Assembly (NCBI RefSeq): GCF_018320785.1
Contig: NC_054868.1
Location: forward strand, 44,275,874-44,339,873
Length of the DNA stretch: 64,000 bases
Direction of reading: 5' to 3'
Origin: Cheilinus undulatus
Lineage: Eukaryota; Chordata; Actinopteri; Labriformes; Labridae
The notes below the pieces were generated by a model. It was not told the origin of the DNA, ran no database searches, and was given only the letters and a program-made list of their open reading frames with translations. Position 1 is the first letter of the stretch. The number at the start of each line of letters is the position of its first letter. Made by a program: the position numbers and the translations under genes. Positions 36,511 through 46,679 of this stretch are shown here, piece after piece.

Positions 36511-36699
36511 GAAGGTGAGAGGAGGTATTTAACTCTTTGTTTTCGTTTTTGTTTTTTTTTCTGTTTTTTTCATAACAATCAGGCAGATGTTGGCATGCTG
36601 CAGGAACTGGCGAATCGTTTTAAGATAGAATTAATTATTTATGACACTTTTGATCTAATGCAATGAGATCCAGCGGAAATGTGTGAAATCCCGTTTTAT

Positions 36700-36971
36700 C
36701 ATGTTTGAAATCGCGCGCGGCGCTACCAGCCAATGACACCAAGAGACAAGTTGAGAGACAAGTTGATAATGGCGGACTCACCGTCCTGAAAACCTTGCTA
36801 TTCTCACACTAACAACTACAGCCTACTCTGAAAAGCAGGCCAAGGAAGGAAAGCCGATGCCAGGACAAATAAAACAAGGACAAATCTCAAGCATTTCAAA
36901 GATGGGCACAACTACGCCATAGCATCGCTCTCAACTTGGATTAGCACCTGGAAGCTCCCTTTCCTGGACAG
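36700..36971 (+). promoter_or_regulatory. Possible promoter and first exon of an unknown transcript
   Basis: CpG-bearing sequence (ATCGCGCGCGGCGCTACCAG) precedes a region ending in a consensus donor (CTGGACAG then GTAAGC at 36972). ATGGCGGACTCACCGTCCTGA gives only a six-codon frame. Together with the candidate exon at 38767 this may mark a non-coding or poorly conserved transcript. Confidence 0.3.
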
Positions 36972-38766
36972 GTAAGCTTCTAACTTGGTGTTCTTCTTAG
37001 CTCTCATTGAGCTGGAGCGCGTGTATGAGCTTTTTAGGGAAATGACGATTTCTAAACGCTGACGTTTTTTGGCATTTTTCAGTGTTGAAAAGCACTTTAG
37101 CATAAAGCTAATGGTTAGCTTCGGTTGCTGGGGGATGAATATTACTAATAACCTGGACTTGACATTAACACCCGCCAACTAGCCAAATGTGGGTGGATTT
37201 CGGCCGTGGGGTAGCAGCGTGACTCTAACTAGCCACGATGGCGGGTTGAATTTATCAATGTCACAATGCTTCACTCTGAAAGTGCTTGTCTGTTAGCCCT
37301 GATGATTTAGGCTTGTTACAGAGCGGCGTTTTTGGCACATACAAGCCTCAGATTTTCCCCTAAAACAACTGAAAAGTGGCTGGTCTCTCCATCCATTCCT
37401 GCGTTTTTACACAGTGGCAAGGGCTTTGATGCTGTATGACACACATAAACATGACGCTCACACACATATACGGACACACACTCGCGCCGGCGTGTCGGTA
37501 ATTTAGACTGAGGGCTTTTATCTGTTTAGGGAAAAAGTTTCAGTGTTGGAGGATAAACTCAGACCTAAACTTTCTCTCTGCTTTAGAGAGCCTCTCTCTC
37601 CACGGAGGATCAGTGCATCAGCGCCATGTGTGTGTGTGTGTGTGCGCTCCAGCTGTGTGTCTGTCTGCTCTGCGAGCCAAGGTGTGCAGTGTGTCTGAAT
37701 ATTATTTGAGTAATACTCCATCTATATTCTTTGTTGAGGGCGTTCTAAATGATAAAACCTGCGCAAATGTGCGCAAAATATAAACGTCATTAATACCTTT
37801 GATACATTTGTATAATGATTTGCCATATATCTATCATTAACGCATATGAATGACGAGAGAAACTCTGAAACTTTAAATAAGTTCAATAAGGCAGTCAGAA
37901 ACAGAGGCAGAAGGATATAAGTCTGTAACCGTTCACTTTAGAGTCAAAGGGAATGAACCTAACAGTGATTTTTTTGCTTATATTATTAAACAACAGACAG
38001 TCCAGTTGTTTAATGTTCTGCAAATGTGAGCTTCATGCACCAGATGTCTTCTATTATTTAAAAATCTATGTTTTTAATTAATTTTAGACACACATATGAA
38101 GACATTTCCACCACACAGTTTAAAGAAGAATAGAGCAGAGGACAGGAGAGGTAGAGCACGTGTGTCATACTGTATCATACCCTTTGTACCAAACTTGACA
38201 TATAGCTAACAGTTTTCAACGTCAAAATTGTGGCTAGTGGAAATACTGAGTGGCTAGTAAGTTTGCAAAACCACTAGCCACTGTGGCTGCTGAGCTAAAA
38301 AGTTAATGTCAAGCCCTGCTTATAATGTCATATGTACTTTTGTAATGTCTATGGTTTTGTCATGATAAAACTCCTATGTGGTGTTAAGATGTTGAGGTTT
38401 GTCAAGAGACTGAAGCATGTAAGTCGGCGCTATGTGTCTGTGCTGTTGTTCTAAGTTGTTTAGCATAAAAGCTGTGGCACGGTAGATCGTCACCTGGACA
38501 GCGTTTATTTTTCTTTTCACTCTTGCATTGCTATGGAATTATGTTGTCCTGATAATTTCTTTGCGCTTTTATGTAAGAATTTGTGATGTGAAAGCCAGTG
38601 ATTTGTGGCAGTGCTGAGCATAGTTTTCCCTCTGCAAAATCCAGCCAAATGTTGACTATTGGGGTCGGCTGAGGTTAACCATCACAAATATACAGTAACT
38701 GTGTTTATTTGCAGTGAAGTTTGTGTTGGGAGAGCTATAACTGCATTGTTTATTTGTATCTTGCAG
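36972..38766. other. Intergenic or intronic, no gene recognised
   Basis: The sequence contains a short TG repeat (about 37627-37643) and scattered CpGs near 37.48 kb (CACTCGCGCCGGCGTGTCGG). I see no homology-bearing open frame and no definable mobile element. Confidence 0.4.
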
Positions 38767-38867
38767 CTATGACAAGAACACTGTTTGATGGACACTGCAC
38801 AAGGGAAAATATACTGGGTTGCCAGAACCAGCAGAGTCCAGTATTTTGGCTGGATCTCTTTCTGATG
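38767..38867 (+). other. Candidate exon of unknown transcript
   Basis: The segment is bounded by a good acceptor (GTATCTTGCAG) and a consensus donor (GATG then GTGAGT). One frame is open from an ATG at 38769 for 33 codons (MTRTLFDGHCTRENILGCQN...). I recognise no domain. The 42.25 kb exon-like segment does not continue the frame, so it may be a lone or non-coding exon. Confidence 0.3.
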
Positions 38868-39221
38868 GTGAGTTTGGTATTATTTGTTGCTTATTTTCAT
38901 ACTTGTTTGCAAATGTAAATTTGTCCAAATATCCCTTTCTGTTTTGTCGTCCCAATGAGTATCGGTCTTTTTCAGTCACGTGACCGACACGCCCCCCTAC
39001 GCCATTTTTGTGGGTAAGCAGAGGTAAACAATTAAGGTAAACCCAGAGGCAGTGAGTGTAGTCAAAACTGGAAAAACAAAAGAAAAAAAAACGAGTGAAA
39101 ACCTTATAGAGACAAACTTAAAAAAGGTACCACGAAAGGTATTTTGTTAAATTGTCAACAATTAACAAAGTTGAACCTCATCCAGCGATCTCATAATATA
39201 TATATTATATACTACTATATA

Positions 39222-40146
39222 CACTGCCTGGCCAAAAAAAAGTCGCCACCTGGATTTAACTTAGCAAATAGGTACGAGCCTCCTATTGGATAATTACTGC
39301 ATGGGCAATTATGTTTTAGCTGGCAACAAGTTATTTAACCCCTAACTACGTAACTTCTCATTTCTTAAACAACCATGTCGAAAGGCACATCCTGTGGTCG
39401 TGGAAAAGATGTTAGTCTGTTTAAGAAGGGTCAAATCATTGGCATGCAGTCAAGGTTTCAGTTTGCTAGGGAGCATAAAGATTGGACTCTGGAGGAATGG
39501 AAGAAGGTCATGTGGTCTGATGAGTCCAGATTTACCCTGTTCCAGAGTGATGGGCGCATCAGGGTAAGAAGAGAGGCAGGTGAAGTGATGCACCCATCAT
39601 GCCTAGTGCCTACTGTACAAGCCTGTGGGGGCAGTGCTATGATCTGGGGTTGCCGCAGTTGGTCAGATCTAGGTTCAGCAACATTATGTGCCCAAAGAAT
39701 GAGGTCAGCTGACTACCTGAATATACTGAATGACCAGGTTATTCCATCAATGGATTTTTTTCTTCCTTAATGGCACAGGCATATTCCAAGATGACAATGC
39801 CAGGATTCATCGGACTCAAATTGTGAAAGAGTGGTTCAGGGAGCATGAGACATCATTTTCACACATGGATGGCCACCACAGAGTCCAGACCTTAACCCCA
39901 TTGAGAATCTTCGGGATGTGCTGGAGAAGGCTTTGCGCAGTGGTCAGACTCTCCCATCATCAATACAAGATCTTGATGAAAAATTAATGCAACACTGGAT
40001 GGAAATAAATCTCGTGACACTGCAGAAGCTTATCAAAACAATGCCACAGCGAATGCGTGCTGAAATCAAAGCTAAAGGCGGTCCAACGAAATATTAGAGT
40101 GTGTGACCTATTTTTGGTGGCGACTTTTTTTTTTGGCCAGGCAGTG
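39222..40146 (+). mobile_element. Tc1-like transposon with both ends, internally deleted
   Basis: Left end CACTGCCTGGCCAAAAAAAA then GTCGCCACC; the right end is its inverse (GGTGGCGAC ... GGCCAGGCAGTG). TA flanks both sides (39220-39221 and 40147-40148), the Tc1/mariner target duplication. At 925 bp it is shorter than a full Tc1 (about 1.6 kb). The transposase frame starts MSKGTSCGRGKDVSLFKKGQ and then jumps straight to FAREHKDWTLEEWKKVMWSD, so most of the helix-turn-helix DNA-binding part is missing. Catalytic pieces remain: SDESRF (first Asp), [14 protein letters not shown] (second Asp) and a broken third-acid region, with frameshifts near 39.77 and 39.87 kb. It is non-functional. Confidence 0.88.
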
Positions 40147-40149
40147 TAT

Positions 40150-41205
40150 ATATATAGTTCAGTTTATTTGTTTCAGGGACAATGTACAAAATGATGTTAG
40201 TCTCATAAGAGAAAAGATGCTTTGGGCCAAATTTAGCTTGCTAGCTAATTTCCATCTGTATTCCCTACAGGTAAACAATAACAACGAAATACACAATCAA
40301 TCAATCATAATCAAACAAGCATGCGCACACACACATCTGCATTCATTCAGCCAAAATACATTTGAAGGTAAAGGAGATCAAATGACATAAAATCCCAATA
40401 TGATATTCTTCATAGTCATAAAACACTGATTTAGAAGATTAATGCTGACAAGACTGATTCCCTAAAATCCACCTTTTCACCTCTGGAGAGAAAATGTGAA
40501 AGTGTGTGCAAAGTTTGAGATTGGTTGGAAGATTATTCCATGCTTTGATAGCTTTAAAGGAAAAAGCAGACTGTGCAAAGGCTGAGCCATGCTTAGGGAT
40601 ACTACAGTCTCCACTGGAGGCAGACCTTGAAGATCTGCTTATATGCTCGGAGCAAAGTTTAACAAAGCTCTGATTATTTTGTATACTAAATGTACATCTG
40701 AATAGAGGATAAAATGATCAAAGCTGAGCATTTTATAAATTTATATATTTAAGATAAGATAATTCCTTTATTAGTCCCACAAGGGGAAATGCCAAAAATA
40801 CTATATACTTCTATATAATATATATTTACATATATGTACTATATAATACTATATATGTTTATATATGTGTGTATATTTATATACACGCATATATATATAT
40901 ATACATACTAACTATTCATTTGCTAACATTGGCATTGTTATGTATTGGTTTAATATATAGGTTTACATACTGTTTGTTCATTTAAAAAAAGGAAATAGTC
41001 ATGATCACAACCTTTTTGGAAAATGAAGTTGTACATAGTTTATTGTTAAAACAGTGTCAAATACAGTTTTGCACTACAAAATATACAAAATCCATGAGCA
41101 CAGCATTAAATTGTACCTCACAACATAACAGTTTATTTAACCATTCAAACTACTGTACTGAACATCAGCTCTTTTTGTACTCTGCCTTAAAGGGTAACTA
41201 ATCTC
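40150..41205. other. Repeat debris between Tc1 and THAP remnants
   Basis: 40430-40700 resembles an old interspersed repeat (TTGGAAGATTATTCCATGCT). 40745-40795 is a LINE tail on the minus strand (TTCCTTTATTAGTCCCACAA GGGGAAAT). 40798-40910 is an ATATAT-rich simple sequence. No genes. Confidence 0.45.
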
Positions 41206-41211
41206 CAGAGT

Positions 41212-42043
41212 TTAGCTGACTACATTCTGCAGACTCCTGTGTCCCCTCAGCTTGGTCTTGCTGACCAGCATCTCACCACACCACACCGCTCGTGGTGTGT
41301 TGAAGTTCCTCAGCTGTTCCCAGATAACCTTTTCTGGCAGAGTGTTTGTGGGTCTGATGTCAGTGTGGCCCAGATGCAGGGATGGAGGAGCCCAGTCTGG
41401 GTCAGTCTCTATGGTCTCATATGCAGGTTGACCTGCAGTAACATTAGAATTTGAGTACATTTTAATGTGCAGTGAGTATTCCATTTGAAATATATCACAA
41501 GTACTTCTAAACTGTCATTAGTCTAGTTGGTAAAGTAGTAGTGTTAGTCAAACGTGTGCTTGGGAGTGAAATCAAAATAAGGCGAAAGGCTTATGTGAAT
41601 GTGATGAGCATTCTTAACTGCCTTCATATAAAATTGTGTTAAGCAAATAAAATTTAACAAGACTAGATCAATCAAGGTGTGCTGCCCTCCCTCTGTGTTG
41701 TTTACCTGTCTAACAAACAACAATGGTAAATACAACATCAGCTCTAGTGAACTTTACAGGTCAGACAACCGTCCCATGGATTATTATGGTCATTATTTAA
41801 ACAAACAAAAACTTTTATCTGCCTTTGTGAGCAAACTGGCACTAAAGACAATATGTTGTTGCTGAAAGTGAGGTCCTTAAGTCTCACTGAAGCAACCCAG
41901 GCAATCCGACCGCTCTGTTATGTCCTCCGCCTGCTGCCCATAACCCCTTTTCCAGAGGGAAAACTGAAAAATTGCACCCCACGGTTGAATTTTCGACCAC
42001 TCGAATTACTGGTGTAGCCTTTTACGCAACACCAGTGACCCAT
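41212..42043 (-). pseudogene. Two-exon THAP-domain gene remnant
   Basis: Exon 1 starts at the minus-strand ATG at 42043. It reads MGHWCCVKGYTSNSSGRKFN and RGVQFFSFPSGKG, then a stop after a frame change. Another frame continues RIAWVASVRLKDLTFSNNIL to PVCSQRQ near 41.82 kb. This is the THAP core, but the second zinc Cys is Tyr (CCVKGY), the final His is Arg (CSQR) and the frame is broken. Exon 2 (41212-41432, acceptor TTACTGCAG) reads QPAYETIETDPDWAPPSLHL and GHTDIR, as in fish THAP proteins directly after the zinc site. It then runs to a stop at 41212. The damage to exon 1 suggests a pseudogene; exon 2 is intact. A TGACGTCA lies upstream at 42156-42163. Confidence 0.6.
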
Positions 42044-42733
42044 TTTTCAAGGAAGAAGGAAAGATCCAAGCTAAGGTATGTTTAGTCCGACCTGAATTGT
42101 TTTTACCCACAAAAATGGCAGAATGACCCAAAATGCACTCTGGCTTTTGCGGATGTGACGTCACCTGACAAAGACTGATAGTGAATGCCAGCTGAATATA
42201 TATTTTCTTGTGTTAATTTTGTTTTAACTTGTTTTTCTCATTTTCAGAGACAACTTCTCTATTGTTGGTGTTGAGGAGCTGGAAAACAGCAGCAGTGAGG
42301 ACAAAGCAGTGCAGCGACTTGAGTGCAAGGTGTATCTTAGATTTGAATGACAAAACTGTTAGCGTATGAGTTATCCTCTGTATGCCTAGTGCTTACATCC
42401 TGGCCTAAACATATTGATGTGCAGTTATGTGATGTTATTCCCTAATGACAGTCTGTGTAGTATGATGTCACTAGATGTGAGAGAGGACAACATTGATGTA
42501 GAGGAGTTCAACAAAATTGAAACTCCACGATGTACAAACTTATAAATGTTCATGGAATTTCAAGCTGATATCATAAAATCATTTGTCCTTACCTGCAATA
42601 TTGACTGGGAAATCTGAGTGAATTCTGCCAAATAGCTTCACTCCTCAGTAAATACATTGACTTTGAGTTGTCTCATTGACGTGCTACATATGTGGTGTGT
42701 CAAAATGTGCTGAAAGGTTTCAAATATTCATGC

Positions 42734-43268
42734 TTAAAAATCTCTGTTGTCAATGGCCCACACAGGCAAAGGCAAGTACAAGTCAAGTTGAGTCAGACAT
42801 ACCCTCAGCATGTGGCATCGATCAAAGAACCTGGGAAATAAGATCCACAATGTAATAAGAATTATTTTCTTTTTAAACTCCTTTTCACTCATCAGTTGAG
42901 TTGGATTAACACTATCATATCCACCGACCAGTGCAAAGAAAGCTGATGGTTCCATTGAATAAGCTTTGGAAATTGGCATGTCCACAATCACGTCACATCT
43001 TATCACATCAAATATAATGCTGGGGTCCCTCAACAGACCCCCTAGTATGTCTTCAGTCTGTTGAGGACTCAGAGCTTGAATTCTGATCTGCAAGACAGTA
43101 GATGAGAGAAAAAACCCCATTTTGAAATAGACATACTATCCATACATCATGATATGGAAATGATGCCATGTTTATTTAGAGACACCTCTCCATATGCAGC
43201 CAGATGTGCTTGTATCTCCTGAACACGCTTGAGGTCTTCCACAGCCAGCTTTTCTATGTTATGACATT
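42734..43268 (-). pseudogene. Unrecognised coding-like fragment, two blocks
   Basis: On the minus strand a block at 43266-43195 reads KLAVEDLKRVQEIQAHLAAY GE. A clean acceptor (CTGTCTTGCAG, 43088) then opens IRIQALSPQQTEDILGGLLR, RDPSIIFDVIRCDVIVDMPI and EPSAFFALVGGYDSVNPTQL, and the frame stays open to 42734. The two blocks can be joined in frame (GE then IRIQ). Amino-acid composition and length look like real protein and not chance, but I cannot place the family. There is no start codon in context, the downstream end has no donor where similarity seems to stop, and it sits among transposons. It may be the end of a mobile-element gene or a decayed host gene. Confidence 0.4.
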
Positions 43269-43409
43269 TGTGTCAAAAAGACTCGAAGCTGTTTTAAGCT
43301 CCTAAGACTCTGCATGTACTAATGAGGACATTCCATTTTGGCTTTCCTATGTAAGTGTAATCATTTCTACTATGCTTGAAATACTGGGAGAATTTGCTAA
43401 GACATTTTC

Positions 43410-44628
43410 TTTTTTTTTTTAAATTGTATCTTTTATTTGGAAAGGACAAAGAAAGTACATCAACATGATTTCATTTGAGAAAACACAAAAACAAATGACC
43501 TTCCAGTTTTATGTTTTGAGTCCAGAAAGTGTGCTTCACTAGCCACCAGTGCACGAGGGTCCAGAGAGAAAACAGTCCCAGGATGAGGGTCGGTCTTCAC
43601 CCGACCTTGCGAAACCAAACCTCCTCTATTAGATTGAACTTCACAAGATTTGTGGTGAAATAACTTAAATGGAAACATGGTCATAGAAATAAGGACCGTG
43701 CTGCTAGGCTACACAAAAAGGGCAGAGCCGGAAGGGGCTCATAAATTCACTTAGAGAGAATTCTGATACAACTTAATGAGATAAAGAACATTTAGCATAG
43801 AACTATGAACAAAAAGTGTGTGTGGTGGGGGGGGGTCCGCTGCCACTGCCATCATAAAAATAAGTATCAAAAACCAATCACAAATTAAATGAGCAATTTA
43901 TAGTGCCATTAAATCAGTGAGATCAGACAAAGTCTGCTCTCATGGGGGCAATGAACCAGTTATTCCAAATTTGGTAAAATTTGTCCTTTTGGATTTTTAT
44001 TTGATAGGTCAATTTTTCCATCTTAAATATCTCCAAAATAATTCCAATCCAGTCGTCTAGAGTGGGTTGAATCGGGCTTAACCATCTTCTTGTAATTGTT
44101 TTTTTACTTGCCACCAAGAGTATTTGCAGCAACTTTATCTCTCTCCTGCATTTCAAAAAGGGAACAAGACCAAGGTACAAAGTATCAAAACTTAGGGGAA
44201 ACTGAGTGTTAAAGACTGTATTTAATGAAGTCTGGATCCCCTTCCAGAAGACTTTTAGCTTGGGGCAGTCCCAGAAAATGTGGTAATGGTTAGCAGTTGT
44301 CGAGCCACACTGCCTCCAGCATGGTAACATTGCACCTTTGTAATTCTCCTGATATGGTGTCTTAAAAAATCTGATAATGTTCTTCCAGCAATGCTCTCTC
44401 CATTCCGCGGAGCTAGAAGTTGTCCACTGGAAGAACCATATTTTGTCCCACGCCTCCTCCGATATCTCAGTCCCTGATTCCCTTACCCATTTATCTTTAA
44501 TGTACAGAGTGTTATTATTTTTGGCATTCGAAGGGGCTGTGTACAGCTTTGAAATGGACCTAGAAGGAACTGCGGTCACGGCATTTTTCAAGATGTGATA
44601 TAATTGTGATTCTAAATCTGAAAAATCG
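43410..44628 (-). mobile_element. 5'-truncated LINE insertion with 15-bp duplication
   Basis: TGCTAAGACATTTTC flanks the segment perfectly on both sides (43395-43409 and 44629-44643). Read on the minus strand, the element opens in the ORF2 C-terminus (see next entry). A ~500-base 3'UTR follows and it ends in an A-run (T-run at 43410-43420 on the plus strand). Loss of the 5' end, an A-rich 3' end and a long target duplication are the marks of target-primed reverse transcription. The open frame is intact, so the insertion is young. Confidence 0.9.
43923..44591 (-). CDS. LINE (L1/Tx1-like) ORF2 C-terminal fragment
   Basis: 222 codons are open to the stop at 43923. The frame contains WDKIWFFQWTTSSSAEWREH, MLPCWRQCGSTTANHYHIFW and DCPKLKVFWKGIQTSLN. 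This is the zinc-knuckle-like C-x2-C...H...C region (CWRQCG, H, WDCP) and FW motif found after reverse transcriptase in fish L1/Tx1-type elements. The endonuclease and RT domains are absent because of 5' truncation, so the first Met is not a true start. There are no frameshifts, unlike the other retrotransposon remnants here. Confidence 0.85.
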   Translation of the reverse strand: MKNAVTAVPSRSISKLYTAPSNAKNNNTLYIKDKWVRESGTEISEEAWDKIWFFQWTTSSSAEWREHCWKNIIRFFKTPYQENYKGAMLPCWRQCGSTTANHYHIFWDCPKLKVFWKGIQTSLNTVFNTQFPLSFDTLYLGLVPFLKCRREIKLLQILLVASKKTITRRWLSPIQPTLDDWIGIILEIFKMEKLTYQIKIQKDKFYQIWNNWFIAPMRADFV

Positions 44629-44639
44629 TGCTAAGACAT

Positions 44640-45115
44640 TTTCGTGGAAATTTAGGGGATTTTTTGGTATTTTGAGGGGAATGGAAGTGAACATTTTTCA
44701 ACATTTTTCATTGAAATTTTGGAGATATTTTTCATCTATTGATGAGATTCATTAGAAATCTTTGGAAAATCTGACTTCAAATTGTTTTCATGTTTTCTTG
44801 AAAACAATTTTCATTTTAATGAAACTGAAAATTTGTTTTGGAAAATTCTTGGCATCTTGTGGACACATAGTCACAAGTGCATCCATTTCCTGAGGGATGT
44901 GGTAGGGGTGGAGTCAGACAGCAAATTACCGTTTAAAGCCACAGACACAGAAATGGCTCGTTCTGAGAAGGGCTGAAACAGAGGGCTTTTCAGACATGCA
45001 AAAAACAATACTGGATTGCTTTCAGCAATAAACTTTACAGGCATGTTTTAGTGACCTCTGAGAACAATATAAACTTGCCTTAAAAGGGAAAAGGGTAAAA
45101 TAGTATGTCCCCTTT
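44640..45115. repeat. Interspersed repeats split by the LINE
   Basis: 44640-44830 (TTTTTCAACATTTTTCATTG AAATTTT) is an AT-rich repeat of GAAATTTT motifs. It continues left of the LINE at 43360-43409 and resembles 60.1-60.65 kb. 44925-45115 is the inverse of the left half of 12990-13435 (AAAGCCACAGACACAGAAAT and AGACATGCAAAAAACAATAC). Confidence 0.6.
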
Positions 45116-45769
45116 GACTGGGAGTCTTAATCGCTTAACATTTCGCCAGAGGGCGCTAGTGAGGTGGCAGAAACTGAGGGAGGGGAGGAAAGGAGACTCA
45201 AGTACTGTAAAAGTCAACTAGTAGCATATTCTGAGAAATAATGTTTAAATAGCCTGTATGCATTTTGGCTGTAATTTATAACTGCATTTCTTGGTGTGTG
45301 TTTTTTTTCTTTACGATTTTTTTCAGTTACAGAAAAAAAAAATCACACCATTAAAGTCAATCAGAATGAAGGAGAGTTACACTGATCCATTGAACAGTTG
45401 CTGTGTAGATATCTGTGGCTGAAAACTAGACACTCATTTCTCTTAAAATAATTCATAATGACTCTGCTGCCATTGCAAAAACAGTTTAAAACAGAGGAAA
45501 TGCTAGTAATGAACTGATAAAGTGAGATTACTTAGTATGTTGACTGTTGATAAATGTGACGCAATTGATGAAAGACTTTCAAAAGAAAAGTACTGAATGA
45601 AATGAATTGATAGTAAGACCATTCATTCATAAATTAGGGAACATATTATTTGTGTGTTTCATTTTTGATATTTGCCTTGGTTATGGACACATATAAATTT
45701 TCTAGAGAAGGGTTCTACTTCGGGATAATAAAATCTTTTTTATACCAACGTTTGGGAACCTCTGCCTTC

Positions 45770-46400
45770 ACACATACAGGTGCATCTAAAATAATTACAA
45801 TAATGTTAAAAAGATTGCCTTTTCCCTTTGATTTAATTTAAGAGGTGAAACTTGGCTTGACACTAAAAAGACCACACTTGTAGACCATTTTCTGGACCCA
45901 TCTGTGTGTGGTGGCTCTTAACACACTGTCCCCAGCCTCAGTTCACTCCATGTGAAGCTCCTTTGAGTTGTTGGGGTTGAGCTCATTCCTGTTGCTTATG
46001 CACCTTTTCTTACCACACTTTTCCCTTCAAGTCAACTTTCCATAAATATGCTTTGATACAGCACTCTGGGAACAGCCACACTTTAAGCATTCAGCTTCTG
46101 TGGCTGATCTTCCTTGTGGAGGATGACAACAATCGTCTTCTGGACATTTGTCAAATCAGCAGTCTTCCCATGATAGTGGTTGTATGAACTTACCAAGAGT
46201 GAGAGAATAAAAACTCAGGAAACCTTTGCAAACTGGACTTTTTCAAATGATTCTAATATTTTTTGATATTGGATTTTTAAATTTTGATAGCTATAAGCTG
46301 TAACAATCAAGATTTAAATGAAAAGGTTTGGAATATTTCACTTTTATGAGATGAATCTAGAAAATATGAAAATAAAACTTTCTCAGGCAAATCACAGGAG
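45770..46400. repeat. Decayed interspersed DNA element
   Basis: It starts ACAGGTGCATCTAAAATAAT and contains CTTTCCATAAATATGCTTTG ATACAGCACTCTGGGAACAG and TCGTCTTCTGGACATTTGTC. These are the start and inner parts of a very common teleost repeat, with its usual AT-rich right side. No open frame. Confidence 0.55.
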
Positions 46401-46679
46401 AAAAGCAAGATGAGATTTAAATTGAATTAATCTAAAACTAACCTACAATTTCATCACCTGACAAATAAAACGAATTAGAATTGAGAATTAATTATTTCGA
46501 CTTTCTACAACCATAAAAGACTAGCCTAAAGAAGAAAAACTGTACCAAAAAGCATATCATGATTGTATAGGGTTTTTTTTTTCAGCCTAATGAAGTGACC
46601 TTGTGAAGGACAGTAGAGAACAAACAATGACGCCATCCACTACTTTCTATTGCACAAAAAGTCCCTCTTGTTGTGTTCA

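Larger units (their letters stand above)
35582..36630. mobile_element. TTAA-flanked inverted-repeat DNA element
   Basis: TTCTATCTTTAAACGATTCG followed by CCACTTCCTGCAGCATGC at the left end is repeated in inverted orientation at the right end (36581-36630). Over about 48 bp there are only about six differences. Both ends abut TTAA (35578-35581 and 36631-36634), the target duplication of piggyBac- and Kolobok-type transposons. The interior has an A-run (35646-35666), a SINE-like segment (35705-35960) and a tRNA-like SINE head on the minus strand (36431-36510). No transposase was found inside. Confidence 0.65.

Noticed and set aside
41956..42330. Plus-strand two-exon reading (41956-42076 joined to 42249-42330) that is open in one frame with GT-AG edges
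   Set aside because: The first piece is the exact antisense of the THAP exon, so its open frame is a shadow. The second piece alone has no family match and a weak donor (GTGTAT).
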